Shown one piece after another: positions 1 through 7,631 of a DNA stretch of 42,024 nt. Source of the stretch: Acidimicrobiaceae bacterium (lineage in GTDB: Bacteria; Actinomycetota; Acidimicrobiia; Acidimicrobiales; Aldehydirespiratoraceae); NCBI GenBank assembly GCA_028819005.1, contig JAPPMP010000021.1:1-42024 (forward strand), given 5' to 3'. The position numbers and the translations under genes were made by a program. The notes beneath the pieces were generated by a model. It did not search any database, had not been told where the DNA came from, and worked only from the letters and a program-made list of their open reading frames with translations. The first letter of the stretch is position 1. The number at the start of each line of letters is the position of its first letter.

Positions 1-54
1 ACCCGTGCTACCACCTTGAGAGGGTGGCGTCCTAGGCCGCTAGACGAACGGGGC
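1..54 (-). tRNA. tRNA-Glu (anticodon CTC), 3' part outside window
   Basis: Read on the minus strand, position 54 begins a GCCCCGT acceptor arm, followed by a D-arm and an anticodon stem CCACC/GGTGG (positions 11-15 and 23-27) closing the loop CTCTCAA, so the anticodon is CTC. The T-arm and 3' acceptor strand lie left of the window edge. It follows tRNA-Gln and gltX on the same strand. Confidence 0.93.
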
Positions 55-130
55 AGGTTCATCGCTGGGCGATCCGCGACCGCATGAGTGTAACCGCAGG
101 CCAAGTCCCTCAGCGCGACAAAATCAAAAG

Positions 131-202
131 CTCGGGGAGGAGGACTTGAACCCCCAATGTCTGGACCAGAACCAGATGTGTTGCCAATTACACCATCCCC
201 GA
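131..202 (-). tRNA. tRNA-Gln (anticodon CTG)
   Basis: On the minus strand a TCGGGGA acceptor strand (196-202) pairs with TCCCCGA (132-138), with discriminator G at 131. The anticodon stem TCTGG/CCAGA encloses TTCTGGT, giving anticodon CTG. A GGTTCAAGTCC T-arm is present and no CCA is encoded. It lies 80 bp beyond the end of the DUF218 gene and in the same direction as gltX. In most actinobacteria this tRNA is charged first with Glu by GltX and then amidated by GatCAB; that is family knowledge, not visible here. Confidence 0.96.
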
Positions 203-282
203 TCAGCGACCGCATCGTACCGGGTTCCACTGCGGTCTCACACGGATTTCTCACTGGCCGGTGCGCTCGAAGCCGGCACAGA

Positions 283-912
283 TCAGTTGGCATTGCCGAA
301 CCAGTTGTCCACACGTCGATATCCGAGGACCCGCCCAAGGGACACCGCAGCGGTCTCACGCGCCAGCTGCCGTACCGAAGCTTCGCCGTCGGTCGGCGAG
401 ATGTATGCGGTCAGCCCCGCCTCAACCGAAATCTGGGCAAGGCGCAACGAGTGGTACGGGTCGGACACGACCACGACCGAAGAAAGACCACGGTTGTGAA
501 GCACCCTCGCCGTGGCAGCCATCTGCTCCCACGTGGACGCACCGTCAGTCACCAACAGCAGCGCAGACTCGGGCACGCCGGCCTCAAGGAGATACTCGAA
601 CCCCGTATAACCCTCAGTGAAACGGTCACCTTCCTGTTTGGAGCCGGTTGTGACGATGAGAGGCGCCGCTCCCTCGTTCCATAGTTCCAGGGCACGGTCC
701 AGCCGTCTGGCCAGCACCGGTGAGGGCCTGCCGTCGTATTGCGCGGCGCCGAGCACAACGATTGCGTCTCCCGGACCTCGATCGTCGACGTCAAGATTCG
801 TCGACACCTGAATGAAGTTGATCCCGACATAGGCGACCACCAGAGTCCCGACAATCAACAGTGTCCATGCGACGCGCCTCGCAGACAGCCAAGCAAGCCG
901 TCCGCTCCGCAT
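283..912 (-). CDS. DUF218/YdcF-like membrane-anchored protein
   Basis: A 209-residue protein with one N-terminal membrane segment (about residues 12-34) followed by a DUF218 (YdcF/SanA/ElyC) domain. The domain opens with the typical DAIVVLGAAQYDGRPSPVL stretch (about 49-67) and continues through TGSKQEGDRFTEG (about 89) and VVVSDPYHSLR (about 147). The family sits in the cell envelope and is linked to wall or envelope homeostasis; its exact reaction is not known. The ATG at 912 lies 4 bp after the gltX stop, so the two genes are very probably co-transcribed, with the tRNA genes downstream. The domain ends close to the stop, so the protein looks complete. Confidence 0.85.
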   Translation of the reverse strand: MRSGRLAWLSARRVAWTLLIVGTLVVAYVGINFIQVSTNLDVDDRGPGDAIVVLGAAQYDGRPSPVLARRLDRALELWNEGAAPLIVTTGSKQEGDRFTEGYTGFEYLLEAGVPESALLLVTDGASTWEQMAATARVLHNRGLSSVVVVSDPYHSLRLAQISVEAGLTAYISPTDGEASVRQLARETAAVSLGRVLGYRRVDNWFGNAN

Positions 913-916
913 CTGC

Positions 917-2317
917 TCAGCCCCCCAAACGTCTCTGGGCTGCGGCGATCCGAGACAGGGTCCTTTCTTTGCCGAGGTGCGTCATCGCTTCCCACAGCGG
1001 GATTCCCGCTCCGCTGCCCGTGAGAGCAACCCGCAAGGGAGCCTGTGACGTCACCCGCGCACCGAGTTCCTCACTGAGCCGGTTGCCGACCGCAAACACA
1101 GTCGTCTCCAGGAGTTCAGGATCGTTGAAGGGATCGGCATCGAGAACCTCGATGAGCCCAGCGAGGACCCGGTCCGCTGCGCGGCCCTTGACCATGGCCT
1201 TCACCCACGCCTTCTCGTCGTATTCGCTGATCTCATCGACGAAGAGCCAATCGAGCCAAGCCGACGCCTCCGAAAGAGTGGAGATGCGCTGCTGAACCTC
1301 CGGCGCGAGCGCCTCGACAACCTTGGGGTCGTAGTGCTCCTGAAGCCAGGGCGCCGCGGCTTGCACGAACTCTGCCGGGGTCAGCGCTTTGATGTATGCG
1401 CTGTTGACGTGCTTCAGCTTGACCAGATCGAAATAGGCCGAACTCTTGTTGACTGCTTCGAGCGAGAACAGAGAAACGATCTCGGTTATCGGCCGAATCT
1501 CGATCTCGTCAGGCGGACCCCAGCCCAGCAGGGCCAACGCGTTCAGCATCGCTTCGGGCAGATAACCGTCTGCCACGAATTCCGCGAGCGCCACGCTGTC
1601 GCGGCGCTTGGACAGCTTCTTGCGCTGCTCGTTGACAAGCAGCGGCAGGTGGGCGTATTGCGGCGCGGGACCGTAGCCGAGCGCTTCTGACAACAGCACC
1701 ACTCTGGGCGTGGTGTTGAGGAGATCCTCGCCCCTTATGACATGGGTGATGCCCATGTCGTGATCGTCGACCGCGTTGGCGATGAAGAACACCGGGGAGC
1801 CGTCGCCTCGTCGGATCACGAAATCGTCGATTGTGTCATGGGCAACCTCGACCCGACCGCGAATCAAGTCATCGACGACCGTCGAACCCTCGTCAGGCAC
1901 GCGGAACCGGACCACGACCCCGTCGCCGTCGGCCACGTTTCGATCACGTGACCAACCGTGATAGCCCTCCCGGAGTCCTGCCTCGGCGGACAGCCGCTGC
2001 GAATCGGCCTGATTCAGATCGCAGAAGTACGCCTTGCCGTCATCGATGAGCTGCTCAATGGCAGCGGAATGGTCCTGTTTGCGTTGAGACTGAAAATACG
2101 GCCCCTCGTCCCAGTCGAGTCCGAGCCAGCGCAACGGATCGCAGATCGCGTCAACGAACTCCTGGGAATTCTTGGACTCGTCGGTGTCTTCAATGCGCAA
2201 TATGAACTCTCCGCCATAGCGCCTGGCAAAAAGCCAGTTGAACAGCGCAGAGCGGGCGCTCCCCACGTGGAGGTAGCCGGTCGGCGCCGGCGCGAAGCGA
2301 ACCCGTGGAGGTTGCAT
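917..2317 (-). CDS. gltX: glutamyl-tRNA synthetase
   Basis: A class I aminoacyl-tRNA synthetase of 466 residues that attaches glutamate to tRNA-Glu and, where no GlnRS exists, also to tRNA-Gln. The HIGH-type signature is APAPTGYLHVGSARSA (about residues 9-24) and the KMSKS-type loop is KKLSKRRDS (233-241). The RIEDTD stretch (41-46) and VIRGEDLLNTTPR (193-205) are typical of discriminating or non-discriminating GluRS. Length is normal for bacteria. The ATG at 2317 has a TAGCCT hexamer ending 6 nt upstream (2324-2329), which suggests a leaderless mRNA. The operon continues into the DUF218 gene and then tRNA-Gln and tRNA-Glu, its likely substrates. Confidence 0.97.
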   Translation of the reverse strand: MQPPRVRFAPAPTGYLHVGSARSALFNWLFARRYGGEFILRIEDTDESKNSQEFVDAICDPLRWLGLDWDEGPYFQSQRKQDHSAAIEQLIDDGKAYFCDLNQADSQRLSAEAGLREGYHGWSRDRNVADGDGVVVRFRVPDEGSTVVDDLIRGRVEVAHDTIDDFVIRRGDGSPVFFIANAVDDHDMGITHVIRGEDLLNTTPRVVLLSEALGYGPAPQYAHLPLLVNEQRKKLSKRRDSVALAEFVADGYLPEAMLNALALLGWGPPDEIEIRPITEIVSLFSLEAVNKSSAYFDLVKLKHVNSAYIKALTPAEFVQAAAPWLQEHYDPKVVEALAPEVQQRISTLSEASAWLDWLFVDEISEYDEKAWVKAMVKGRAADRVLAGLIEVLDADPFNDPELLETTVFAVGNRLSEELGARVTSQAPLRVALTGSGAGIPLWEAMTHLGKERTLSRIAAAQRRLGG

Positions 2318-2323
2318 GGTCTC

Positions 2324-2329
2324 AGGCTA
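2324..2329 (-). promoter_or_regulatory. -10 element of gltX
   Basis: TAGCCT on the minus strand ends 6 nt before the gltX ATG, so transcription would begin at or next to the start codon. No convincing -35 element was found. Confidence 0.5.
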
Positions 2330-2397
2330 ATCGTCACTTGCCTTCCCGATGACACCTTCGAAGCTCTCGATGCTGCACATCAGCGAGTTCACATCGC

Positions 2398-2919
2398 TCA
2401 GAGCCCGAGCGGAGCCCTCCAGTCCTCGGCACACGCGGCCGCTGCTTCGGCGGGGCCCATCCGCAATGTCCCCTCAGGAACAAGGTATGCGATCTCCCGT
2501 GCGGTGAAGTAATGGAACACCACATGATGCAACTCTTCGAACAGGGGTCTGCGGAACTCCACCAGATCATCGACGGCAGGGCCGAGAAAACCGAACACGG
2601 TCAGCGCCACGCGCAGATCATCAGCGACCGGTGCTCGTCCGTACAACGATGCACGGCGCAGAGCGACCGCACACGCCCCCTCCAACACATCACTCGCTTG
2701 CTCTTCAGGAGCGAGCACAAGCTCGGCCTCGAAGCGCTTCGCAAGCTTGTGCACATAACCCTGATCGGGGCCTTGGTTGCCGACGGCGGGTCCTGAGGGT
2801 TGCGCGCCCCCGACCACCTCGCCGGGCCGGTTCGCCAGCCAACTGCCCCCGCGACGCGGTGCAGACACATAGGCCTTGGGCTCATCGGTCTTTGATGGGA
2901 AATGCCTCGGCACAGACAT
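2398..2919 (-). CDS. conserved hypothetical protein (actinobacterial)
   Basis: A 173-residue protein when started at the ATG at 2919; an upstream extension to 3144 is open but would run across the divergent CoA-transferase. No named domain is recognised. The N-terminal third is basic and probably disordered. The rest is mostly helical, with a GNQGPDQGYVHKLAKRFE stretch (about 51-68) and conserved-looking ALRRASLYGRAP (about 92-103), a pattern I have seen in other acidimicrobial hypothetical proteins. No membrane segment or signal peptide is visible. It precedes gltX by 80 bp on the same strand. TACGCT (2928-2933) ends 8 nt before the ATG, consistent with a leaderless start divergent from the CoA-transferase. 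Confidence 0.75.
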   Translation of the reverse strand: MSVPRHFPSKTDEPKAYVSAPRRGGSWLANRPGEVVGGAQPSGPAVGNQGPDQGYVHKLAKRFEAELVLAPEEQASDVLEGACAVALRRASLYGRAPVADDLRVALTVFGFLGPAVDDLVEFRRPLFEELHHVVFHYFTAREIAYLVPEGTLRMGPAEAAAACAEDWRAPLGL

Positions 2920-2927
2920 GGCCGGTA

Positions 2928-2933
2928 AGCGTA
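2928..2933 (-). promoter_or_regulatory. -10 element of the 2919 gene
   Basis: TACGCT on the minus strand, 8 nt before the ATG. It shares the 67-bp divergent intergenic space with the GATACT hexamer at 2975-2980, which ends 6 nt before the CoA-transferase GTG on the plus strand. Confidence 0.45.
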
Positions 2934-2986
2934 GCCACAATGGGCGTGACGTTGTACCCGCAACCGCTCTACGCGATACTCCAACG

Positions 2987-5206
2987 GTGATCGAAAACCC
3001 CCTCTCCGAGTTCACTGTGGTTGATGTCACAGACCGGCGGGGCGCACTGTGCGGACGGCTCCTGGCCGATCTCGGAGCGAACGTCATTCGCTTGAACAAC
3101 TCCGATGACGATTCGGCCGCCGACCGCTTCCGCAACCACAACAAGAGTCGCGCCGATGCCGGTCAGGGCCTGGCAGAGCTGTTGCCGCTCGCTGACGTCT
3201 TCATCGAGAACGGCGGACCCCTCTCCGACCTCGACCGCCCCGCTCTTGAAGCCGAATATCCGCGGCTTGTGATAGTCAGCCTCACCGACCTCGGACTGAG
3301 CGGTCCGCGTTCGCACTGGCATCTGGAATCGCTCCCGGCCCAAGCCAGTTGCGGCGCCCTCCACGCCACCGGTCATCGGTCGCAGTTCCCCACCGCGCTG
3401 CCCGGATACCTGGCCCATGATTGCGCTTCAGTACACGGCGCCATGGCCGCGGTCGCGGCCTTGATGGACCGGCGTCGCACGGGTCTGGGCCAACAAATCG
3501 AGACAAGCGCCCAGGAGGCCGGACTGGGTGGGACCAATCCATGGGGCGTCGCAATCCCCGGATACCTGTCGGTCAATCCTCACCTTCCGGTGGAGGGTCG
3601 GCGCAATGCAGAGGGCATGTATCTCGTCTCGTCTTGCCGCGACGGCCATGTGCGCCTTGTATTCGGCAGCGAGGCAGACTGGCAGGCCTTCGTGGAACTG
3701 TGCGACAGGCCCGAGGAGGTCTCCGGGCCCGAATGGAACGACCGTGTTCACCGCATGTTCAACCCGCAGCTGATCCGCGAAGTGGCGGAACGATCGTTCG
3801 CCGACCGCGATCGGTCCGAACTGTTCGACGAGTCGCTGCGGCTCGGCCTACCGCTGGGTTCAATCCAGCTTCCTTTGGAGTTTGCGGACCATCCCCAGAC
3901 CACTGAACGCGGATTCTTCGTAGACGGAGTGGCCAGTCGCCTCTGGCGGTTCCATTCCCCACCGGCCGACACCCCCGCTGTCGAAGCCGCAGTTGCCTGC
4001 GGTTCAGCAGGGAGCCACGGCCTGCTGCTCGAAGGGCTGCGCGTCATCGAGTTCGGCATTGCAGCGGTGGTGCCGGAGCTGTGCTGGATGCTCTCGGAGC
4101 TGGGGGCGGACGTCATCAAAGTCGAGTCCCGCAAGAAGCCCGATGTGCTCCGCGCTGCCGGTCTGGAAGATCTCGACAGGTCCTTCTGTTTCAACATGGA
4201 GTGCCGGGGCCGCCGCGGCGTCGCTTTGGACCTGTCCACCGAAGACGGCCGGCGGCTGGCCCGAGAACTCTGCGCCTCCGCGGATGTGGTCGCTGAGAAC
4301 AACCGCGGCGGGGTTATGGCCAAACTCGGCCTTGACTACCCGGACGTCGCGGCCGTGAACCCGAGCGTCGTATACGTCGCCTCCCAGGGTTACGGTCGTG
4401 GCGGGCCCATGGGAGAAATGAAAGCGTTCGGCCCGCTGAACTCGAGCTTCGCGGGTGTTCACATGTTGTGGAGCCACCCCGAGGGTCCCTATCCGTGCGG
4501 CACGTCGCTCAATCATCCCGACCACATCGCCTCGAAGATGTTGACGGTGGCCGTCTTGTGCGCACTCGACCATCGCAATCAAACCGGTGAGGGGTCTTTC
4601 GTTGAGATGGCCCAAACCGAAGCGGCGGCCTACCTGCTCGGCGAGCTCTATCTGGAGGCAATCGAGACAGGCGTGAACCCCACGAACCTCGCCAATCGAG
4701 ATCCCCGCATGGCACCCCAGGGCGTTTATGCCGGCTCCGGCGACGACAGCTGGGTCGCCGTCACTGTGCAGAACGACGATGCATGGCGGGCACTCGAGGC
4801 GGCTGCCAGCTGGACCCCCGATGAGAGCCTGAGCGGCGTTGACGCCCGGTTCGCGGCGCACGACTCCATCGACGAGCGGCTGAGCCAGTGGACCTCACTG
4901 AGGTCACCGGAGCAAACCGCCGAGTTGCTGCAGGCTGTGGGCGTGTCGGCCATGCCGGTGATGGGTCCGCTGGATCATCTGGCGGATCCGCATCTTTGCG
5001 AGCGGGGGCTGATGGTCGATCTGGTACACGAGGTGCACGGTCCCGAGCAACAACCCGCCAATCCCACCCGAATGTCGCGCACGGTGCTGCGCACCGCGGA
5101 CTCGGCTCCACCGCTCGGCTATCACACCCACGAGGTGCTGCGCGAAGTGCTCGGCCTCGATGACGACGAACTCGACCGCCTCGAAGCCGCCGGGATCTTC
5201 TACTGA
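2987..5206 (+). CDS. fused two-domain family III (CaiB/BaiF) CoA-transferase
   Basis: A 739-residue protein holding two family III CoA-transferase domains in tandem (about residues 5-330 and 345-735). Each begins with the usual Rossmann-type opening: VVDVTDRRGALCGRLLADLGANVIR (split here only for recognition) in the first, VIEFGIAAVVPELCWMLSELG in the second. Members move CoA between acyl-CoA and a free acid. At the catalytic Asp position both halves carry Glu: TSAQEAG in the first and MAQTEAA in the second, the second being a common natural variant. The GTG at 2987 was chosen because homology starts there; TTG 2876 and ATG 2918 would overlap the divergent gene. GATACT ends 6 nt upstream. The substrate cannot be told from sequence. 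Confidence 0.88.
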   Translation: MIENPLSEFTVVDVTDRRGALCGRLLADLGANVIRLNNSDDDSAADRFRNHNKSRADAGQGLAELLPLADVFIENGGPLSDLDRPALEAEYPRLVIVSLTDLGLSGPRSHWHLESLPAQASCGALHATGHRSQFPTALPGYLAHDCASVHGAMAAVAALMDRRRTGLGQQIETSAQEAGLGGTNPWGVAIPGYLSVNPHLPVEGRRNAEGMYLVSSCRDGHVRLVFGSEADWQAFVELCDRPEEVSGPEWNDRVHRMFNPQLIREVAERSFADRDRSELFDESLRLGLPLGSIQLPLEFADHPQTTERGFFVDGVASRLWRFHSPPADTPAVEAAVACGSAGSHGLLLEGLRVIEFGIAAVVPELCWMLSELGADVIKVESRKKPDVLRAAGLEDLDRSFCFNMECRGRRGVALDLSTEDGRRLARELCASADVVAENNRGGVMAKLGLDYPDVAAVNPSVVYVASQGYGRGGPMGEMKAFGPLNSSFAGVHMLWSHPEGPYPCGTSLNHPDHIASKMLTVAVLCALDHRNQTGEGSFVEMAQTEAAAYLLGELYLEAIETGVNPTNLANRDPRMAPQGVYAGSGDDSWVAVTVQNDDAWRALEAAASWTPDESLSGVDARFAAHDSIDERLSQWTSLRSPEQTAELLQAVGVSAMPVMGPLDHLADPHLCERGLMVDLVHEVHGPEQQPANPTRMSRTVLRTADSAPPLGYHTHEVLREVLGLDDDELDRLEAAGIFY

Positions 5207-5224
5207 GGGTTATTCGTCGGCTAT
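5207..5224. repeat. 18-bp direct repeat, left copy (flanks toxin/antitoxin cassette)
   Basis: gggttattcgtcggctat, starting 1 bp after the CoA-transferase stop. An identical 18-mer is at 5905-5922, and 17 of the 18 bases recur at 5938-5954 as the end of cimA. The toxin stop codon (5221-5223) lies inside this copy. Confidence 0.95.
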
Positions 5225-5487
5225 CTGAGGTCTTCACCAATGTAGTGGATCACAACATCGGAGTTCGGCTGGGACCACAGCACGAGCCAGGTTTCATCTG
5301 ACCCGTACACGGTCACTCCCCACACTGGAGGAGTCTGGTAACGGCGTTGGCGCACAGAACGATCACTCGGATCATCCTCTATTGCGTCCAAGACGTCATT
5401 GATTCGTTCGTATAGCTGTTGGCGCACGGCGTCGTTTTGCAACTGTCCAAGCTGCCGATCGGCGTCAGCGTTGAACAACAAACCCAT
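5221..5487 (-). CDS. putative RelE/ParE-like toxin
   Basis: An 88-residue protein from the ATG at 5487. It has an N-terminal helical hairpin (DADRQLGQLQNDAVRQQLYERI) spanning about residues 7-28, followed by DDPSDRSVRQRRY and a strand-rich tail (VWGVTVYG, TWLVLWSQ, DVVIHYIG), the layout of RelE/ParE-fold toxins. I cannot name a specific family. It is divergent from the AbrB-like gene at 5627, unlike most type II pairs, which are co-directional. TACATT (5495-5500) ends 7 nt before the ATG, and a perfect 7-bp inverted repeat (5508-5525) lies just upstream. The reading frame could be extended to 5685, but that runs through the partner gene and its promoter. It could also be an orphan RelE-like protein. 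Confidence 0.55.
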   Translation of the reverse strand: MGLLFNADADRQLGQLQNDAVRQQLYERINDVLDAIEDDPSDRSVRQRRYQTPPVWGVTVYGSDETWLVLWSQPNSDVVIHYIGEDLR

Positions 5488-5494
5488 GTGCCCA

Positions 5495-5525
5495 AATGTA
5501 CCATTCAGGCAGTTATGAAACTGCC
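5495..5525 (-). promoter_or_regulatory. toxin promoter with inverted-repeat operator
   Basis: The -10 is TACATT (5495-5500). The inverted repeat ggcagtt-atga-aactgcc (5508-5525) is perfect over 7 bp per arm and lies across the expected -35 zone, where an antitoxin-type repressor could bind. Confidence 0.5.
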
Positions 5526-5539
5526 CATCTGCCCTAAAT

Positions 5540-5580
5540 TGGCATGATCTGTGCCATCTGGAACAGTTTACGTGTACAAT
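5540..5580 (+). promoter_or_regulatory. antitoxin promoter with second inverted repeat
   Basis: The -10 is TACAAT (5575-5580). tggca-tgatctg-tgcca (5540-5556) is a perfect 5-bp inverted repeat lying over the -35 position, whose best match is GTGCCA with an 18-bp spacer. It differs in sequence from the operator on the toxin side. Confidence 0.45.
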
Positions 5581-5626
5581 TGGGGACCAGTCCCTACGAA
5601 ATCCCCACCACACCATGGAGAAGCCA

Positions 5627-5896
5627 ATGACCCAGCTCGTTGAGCTTGACGCTCGTCGGCGGGTAGCACTCGGCCGACTCGGCAACCCAGAGCACAGTCG
5701 CTATCTGGTAACCGAGCATCCAGACGGCACGCTGATGTTCACACCGGCGGTCGTCATGTCAGCGCACGAGGCAGCACTTCTGCGCCACCCTGAACTCGTG
5801 GCACAGATTGAGGCCGATCAGGCTGACCCATCCCAAGCGGCGCCCTCGGCGGCCCGCCGACCTCGAACCGGGCAATCGCCCGCATCGTCTGCATAG
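5627..5896 (+). CDS. putative AbrB-like antitoxin
   Basis: An 89-residue protein from the ATG at 5627, chosen over 5615 because GGAGAAG sits 4 nt upstream. The first 45 residues have the look of a swapped-hairpin DNA-binding antitoxin: MTQLVELDARRRVALGRLG followed by RYLVTEHPDGTLMFTPAVVM, with the LVELDxRRR and DGTLxFTPA pattern typical of AbrB/MazE-like proteins. A helix (HEAALLRHPELVAQIE) follows, and the tail is a disordered AQPS-rich stretch, the usual toxin-binding part. It is divergent from the RelE-like gene. The pair sits alone between two housekeeping genes and is bounded by 18-bp direct repeats, so it is probably a mobile insertion. Confidence 0.55.
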   Translation: MTQLVELDARRRVALGRLGNPEHSRYLVTEHPDGTLMFTPAVVMSAHEAALLRHPELVAQIEADQADPSQAAPSAARRPRTGQSPASSA

Positions 5897-5904
5897 CTCG
5901 CGCC

Positions 5905-5969
5905 GGGTTATTCGTCGGCTATGAGCAGGCCGTAGACGGTTATTCGTCGGCTATGAGCAGGCCGTAGAC
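5905..5969. repeat. right copy of 18-bp repeat and 32-bp tandem duplication of the cimA 3' end
   Basis: The 18-mer of 5207-5224 recurs exactly at 5905-5922. It is part of a perfect 32-bp unit present twice in tandem, 5906-5937 and 5938-5969. The second unit encodes the last nine residues of CimA and its stop; the first is a non-coding copy downstream of that stop. Confidence 0.95.
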
Positions 5970-7631
5970 GAGGGAGTCGATGAGGGCCTGCCATGACGCC
6001 TCGATGATGTTCTCCGACACGCCGATGGTCGACCATGAACGCTCGCCGTTGGTGCTGTCCAACAGGACACGCGTCACCGCGGCGGTTCCCTGCTCCGTGT
6101 TGAGCACGCGAACTTTGAAGTCGGTGAGCGACACCCTGTCGATCTCGGGATAACGCCCGTTTAGAGCCGAGCGCACGGCCGCGTCGAGCGCGTTGACAGG
6201 GCCGTTGCCCTCCCCCACCGCGATTCGCCGTTCACCGTCGACCCAGATCTTGACCGTGGCCTCGGTCTCCACGTCGACAGCCACATCGTTCCACAGGCGC
6301 GCACCCGTCCCGGAACGGTGGGCCATGTCGACCGAGAACGACTCGAGGGTGAAATACGGCTGCTCCCAACCGGCCGCTCCCCGCATCAGCAACTCCAGAG
6401 AAGCGTCGGCGACTTCGAAATGATAGCCCGAATGCTCGAGTTCCTTGAGGGTCTCGACGACATGGCCGAGAACCTTCCCGTCGATCTCCAGTCCCAGGTT
6501 CTTGGCTTTCATCGCCAGAGTCGAGCGGCCGGCCATCTCCGAGACCACGATGCGCGTGCCGTTGCCCACCGACTCCGGCGCAACGTGTTCGTAGGCGTCG
6601 GGTCGCCGATTCAACGCGCTGGTGTGAAGGCCGGCTTTGTGGGCGAAGGCCGACGAACCGACGTAGGGCTGTTGCGGGTCGGGGGTGAAATTGGCCAGTT
6701 CGGCTATGTGATGCGACACCGAGGTCAACCGGGCGATGCGGCCCTCGGGAAGGCACGGAATGCCCATCTTCAATTCGAGGTTGGCCATGATCGGGACCAG
6801 ATCACAGTTCCCGACCCGCTCGCCGTAGCCATTGATCGTCCCCTGGACCTGGGTGGCTCCGGCTCGCACCGCTGCCAGGGCATTGGCCACCCCGCAACCG
6901 GTGTCGTTGTGCAGGTGGATGCCGACGCCGCAGTCCACGTGGGCGATCACAGCAGACACAGCCCGTTCGATCTCCGGAGGCAGGGAACCGCCGTTGGTGT
7001 CACACAGCACCACAGCCTCAACTCCCGCGATCGCGGCCTGTTCGAGAACGCGGAGGCTGAACTCGGGATTGCGTTTGTAGCCGTCGAAGAAGTGCTCCGC
7101 GTCGAAGAAAACCCGTTTGCCATTGGCTGCCAGGTAGGCGATGGAGTCGGACACCATGGCTGCGCCTTCGTCAAGGGTCGTACCGAGCGCTTCGGTGACG
7201 TGATAATCCCAACACTTGCCGACGATGCACACAACCTCGGTCCCGGCGGCCACCAGGTTGGCCAGCGAGTTGTCGGAGTCGACCTTTCCTCGTGGGCGGC
7301 GGGTCGAGCCGAACGCCACGAATTTGCTGGTCGTCAACCGCAGTTCGGATTTGGCGCGCTCGAAGAACTCGTCGTCTTTGGGGTTGGCGCCCGGGTAGCC
7401 GCCCTCGATATATCCGACGCCGAGCACATCGAGCTGTTCCGCTATCCGCAGCTTGTCGTCGACGGTGAGCGATATGCCCTCAAGCTGAGAGCCGTCGCGC
7501 AGCGTGGTGTCGTAGATCTCGACTTGTTCGGGCCAAGCCGGGTCTCGAACCCCTGCGCGTTCGATCGATGCCTCTGGGCCGCTCGCTCCGGAATCCGCAG
7601 CGCCGCCCGAAACAGCGGCAGAAGCGCTCAC
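5940..7631 (-). CDS. cimA: (R)-citramalate synthase
   Basis: Condenses pyruvate with acetyl-CoA to (R)-citramalate, the first step of threonine-independent isoleucine synthesis. The HMGL-like barrel starts with VEIYDTTLRDGSQ (metal and substrate binding), carries the metal motif HLHNDTGCG (about residue 230) and GTINGYGERVGN (about 265), and the LeuA-type dimer/regulatory domain closes the protein with VRVLNTEQGTAAVTRVLLDS. The regulatory domain implies allosteric control by a branched-chain product. I chose the GTG at 7631 because it overlaps the ilvE stop as GTGA; an in-frame ATG at 7649 has no ribosome site. The first 40 residues are a low-complexity Ala/Ser/Gly tail. It is last in the leuB-ilvE-cimA operon. 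Isopropylmalate synthase is the main alternative, but the cluster and the CimA-like length favour citramalate. Confidence 0.92.
   Translation of the reverse strand: MSASAAVSGGAADSGASGPEASIERAGVRDPAWPEQVEIYDTTLRDGSQLEGISLTVDDKLRIAEQLDVLGVGYIEGGYPGANPKDDEFFERAKSELRLTTSKFVAFGSTRRPRGKVDSDNSLANLVAAGTEVVCIVGKCWDYHVTEALGTTLDEGAAMVSDSIAYLAANGKRVFFDAEHFFDGYKRNPEFSLRVLEQAAIAGVEAVVLCDTNGGSLPPEIERAVSAVIAHVDCGVGIHLHNDTGCGVANALAAVRAGATQVQGTINGYGERVGNCDLVPIMANLELKMGIPCLPEGRIARLTSVSHHIAELANFTPDPQQPYVGSSAFAHKAGLHTSALNRRPDAYEHVAPESVGNGTRIVVSEMAGRSTLAMKAKNLGLEIDGKVLGHVVETLKELEHSGYHFEVADASLELLMRGAAGWEQPYFTLESFSVDMAHRSGTGARLWNDVAVDVETEATVKIWVDGERRIAVGEGNGPVNALDAAVRSALNGRYPEIDRVSLTDFKVRVLNTEQGTAAVTRVLLDSTNGERSWSTIGVSENIIEASWQALIDSLVYGLLIADE

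Noticed and set aside
2920..3144. N-terminal extension of the hypothetical protein to 3144
   Set aside because: The added residues are basic and of low quality, and the extension would run through the promoter and coding start of the divergent CoA-transferase.
5206..5222. Transposon target-site duplication from an IS element
   Set aside because: The 18-bp repeat is longer than usual IS duplications and no inverted terminal repeats or transposase lie inside the segment.
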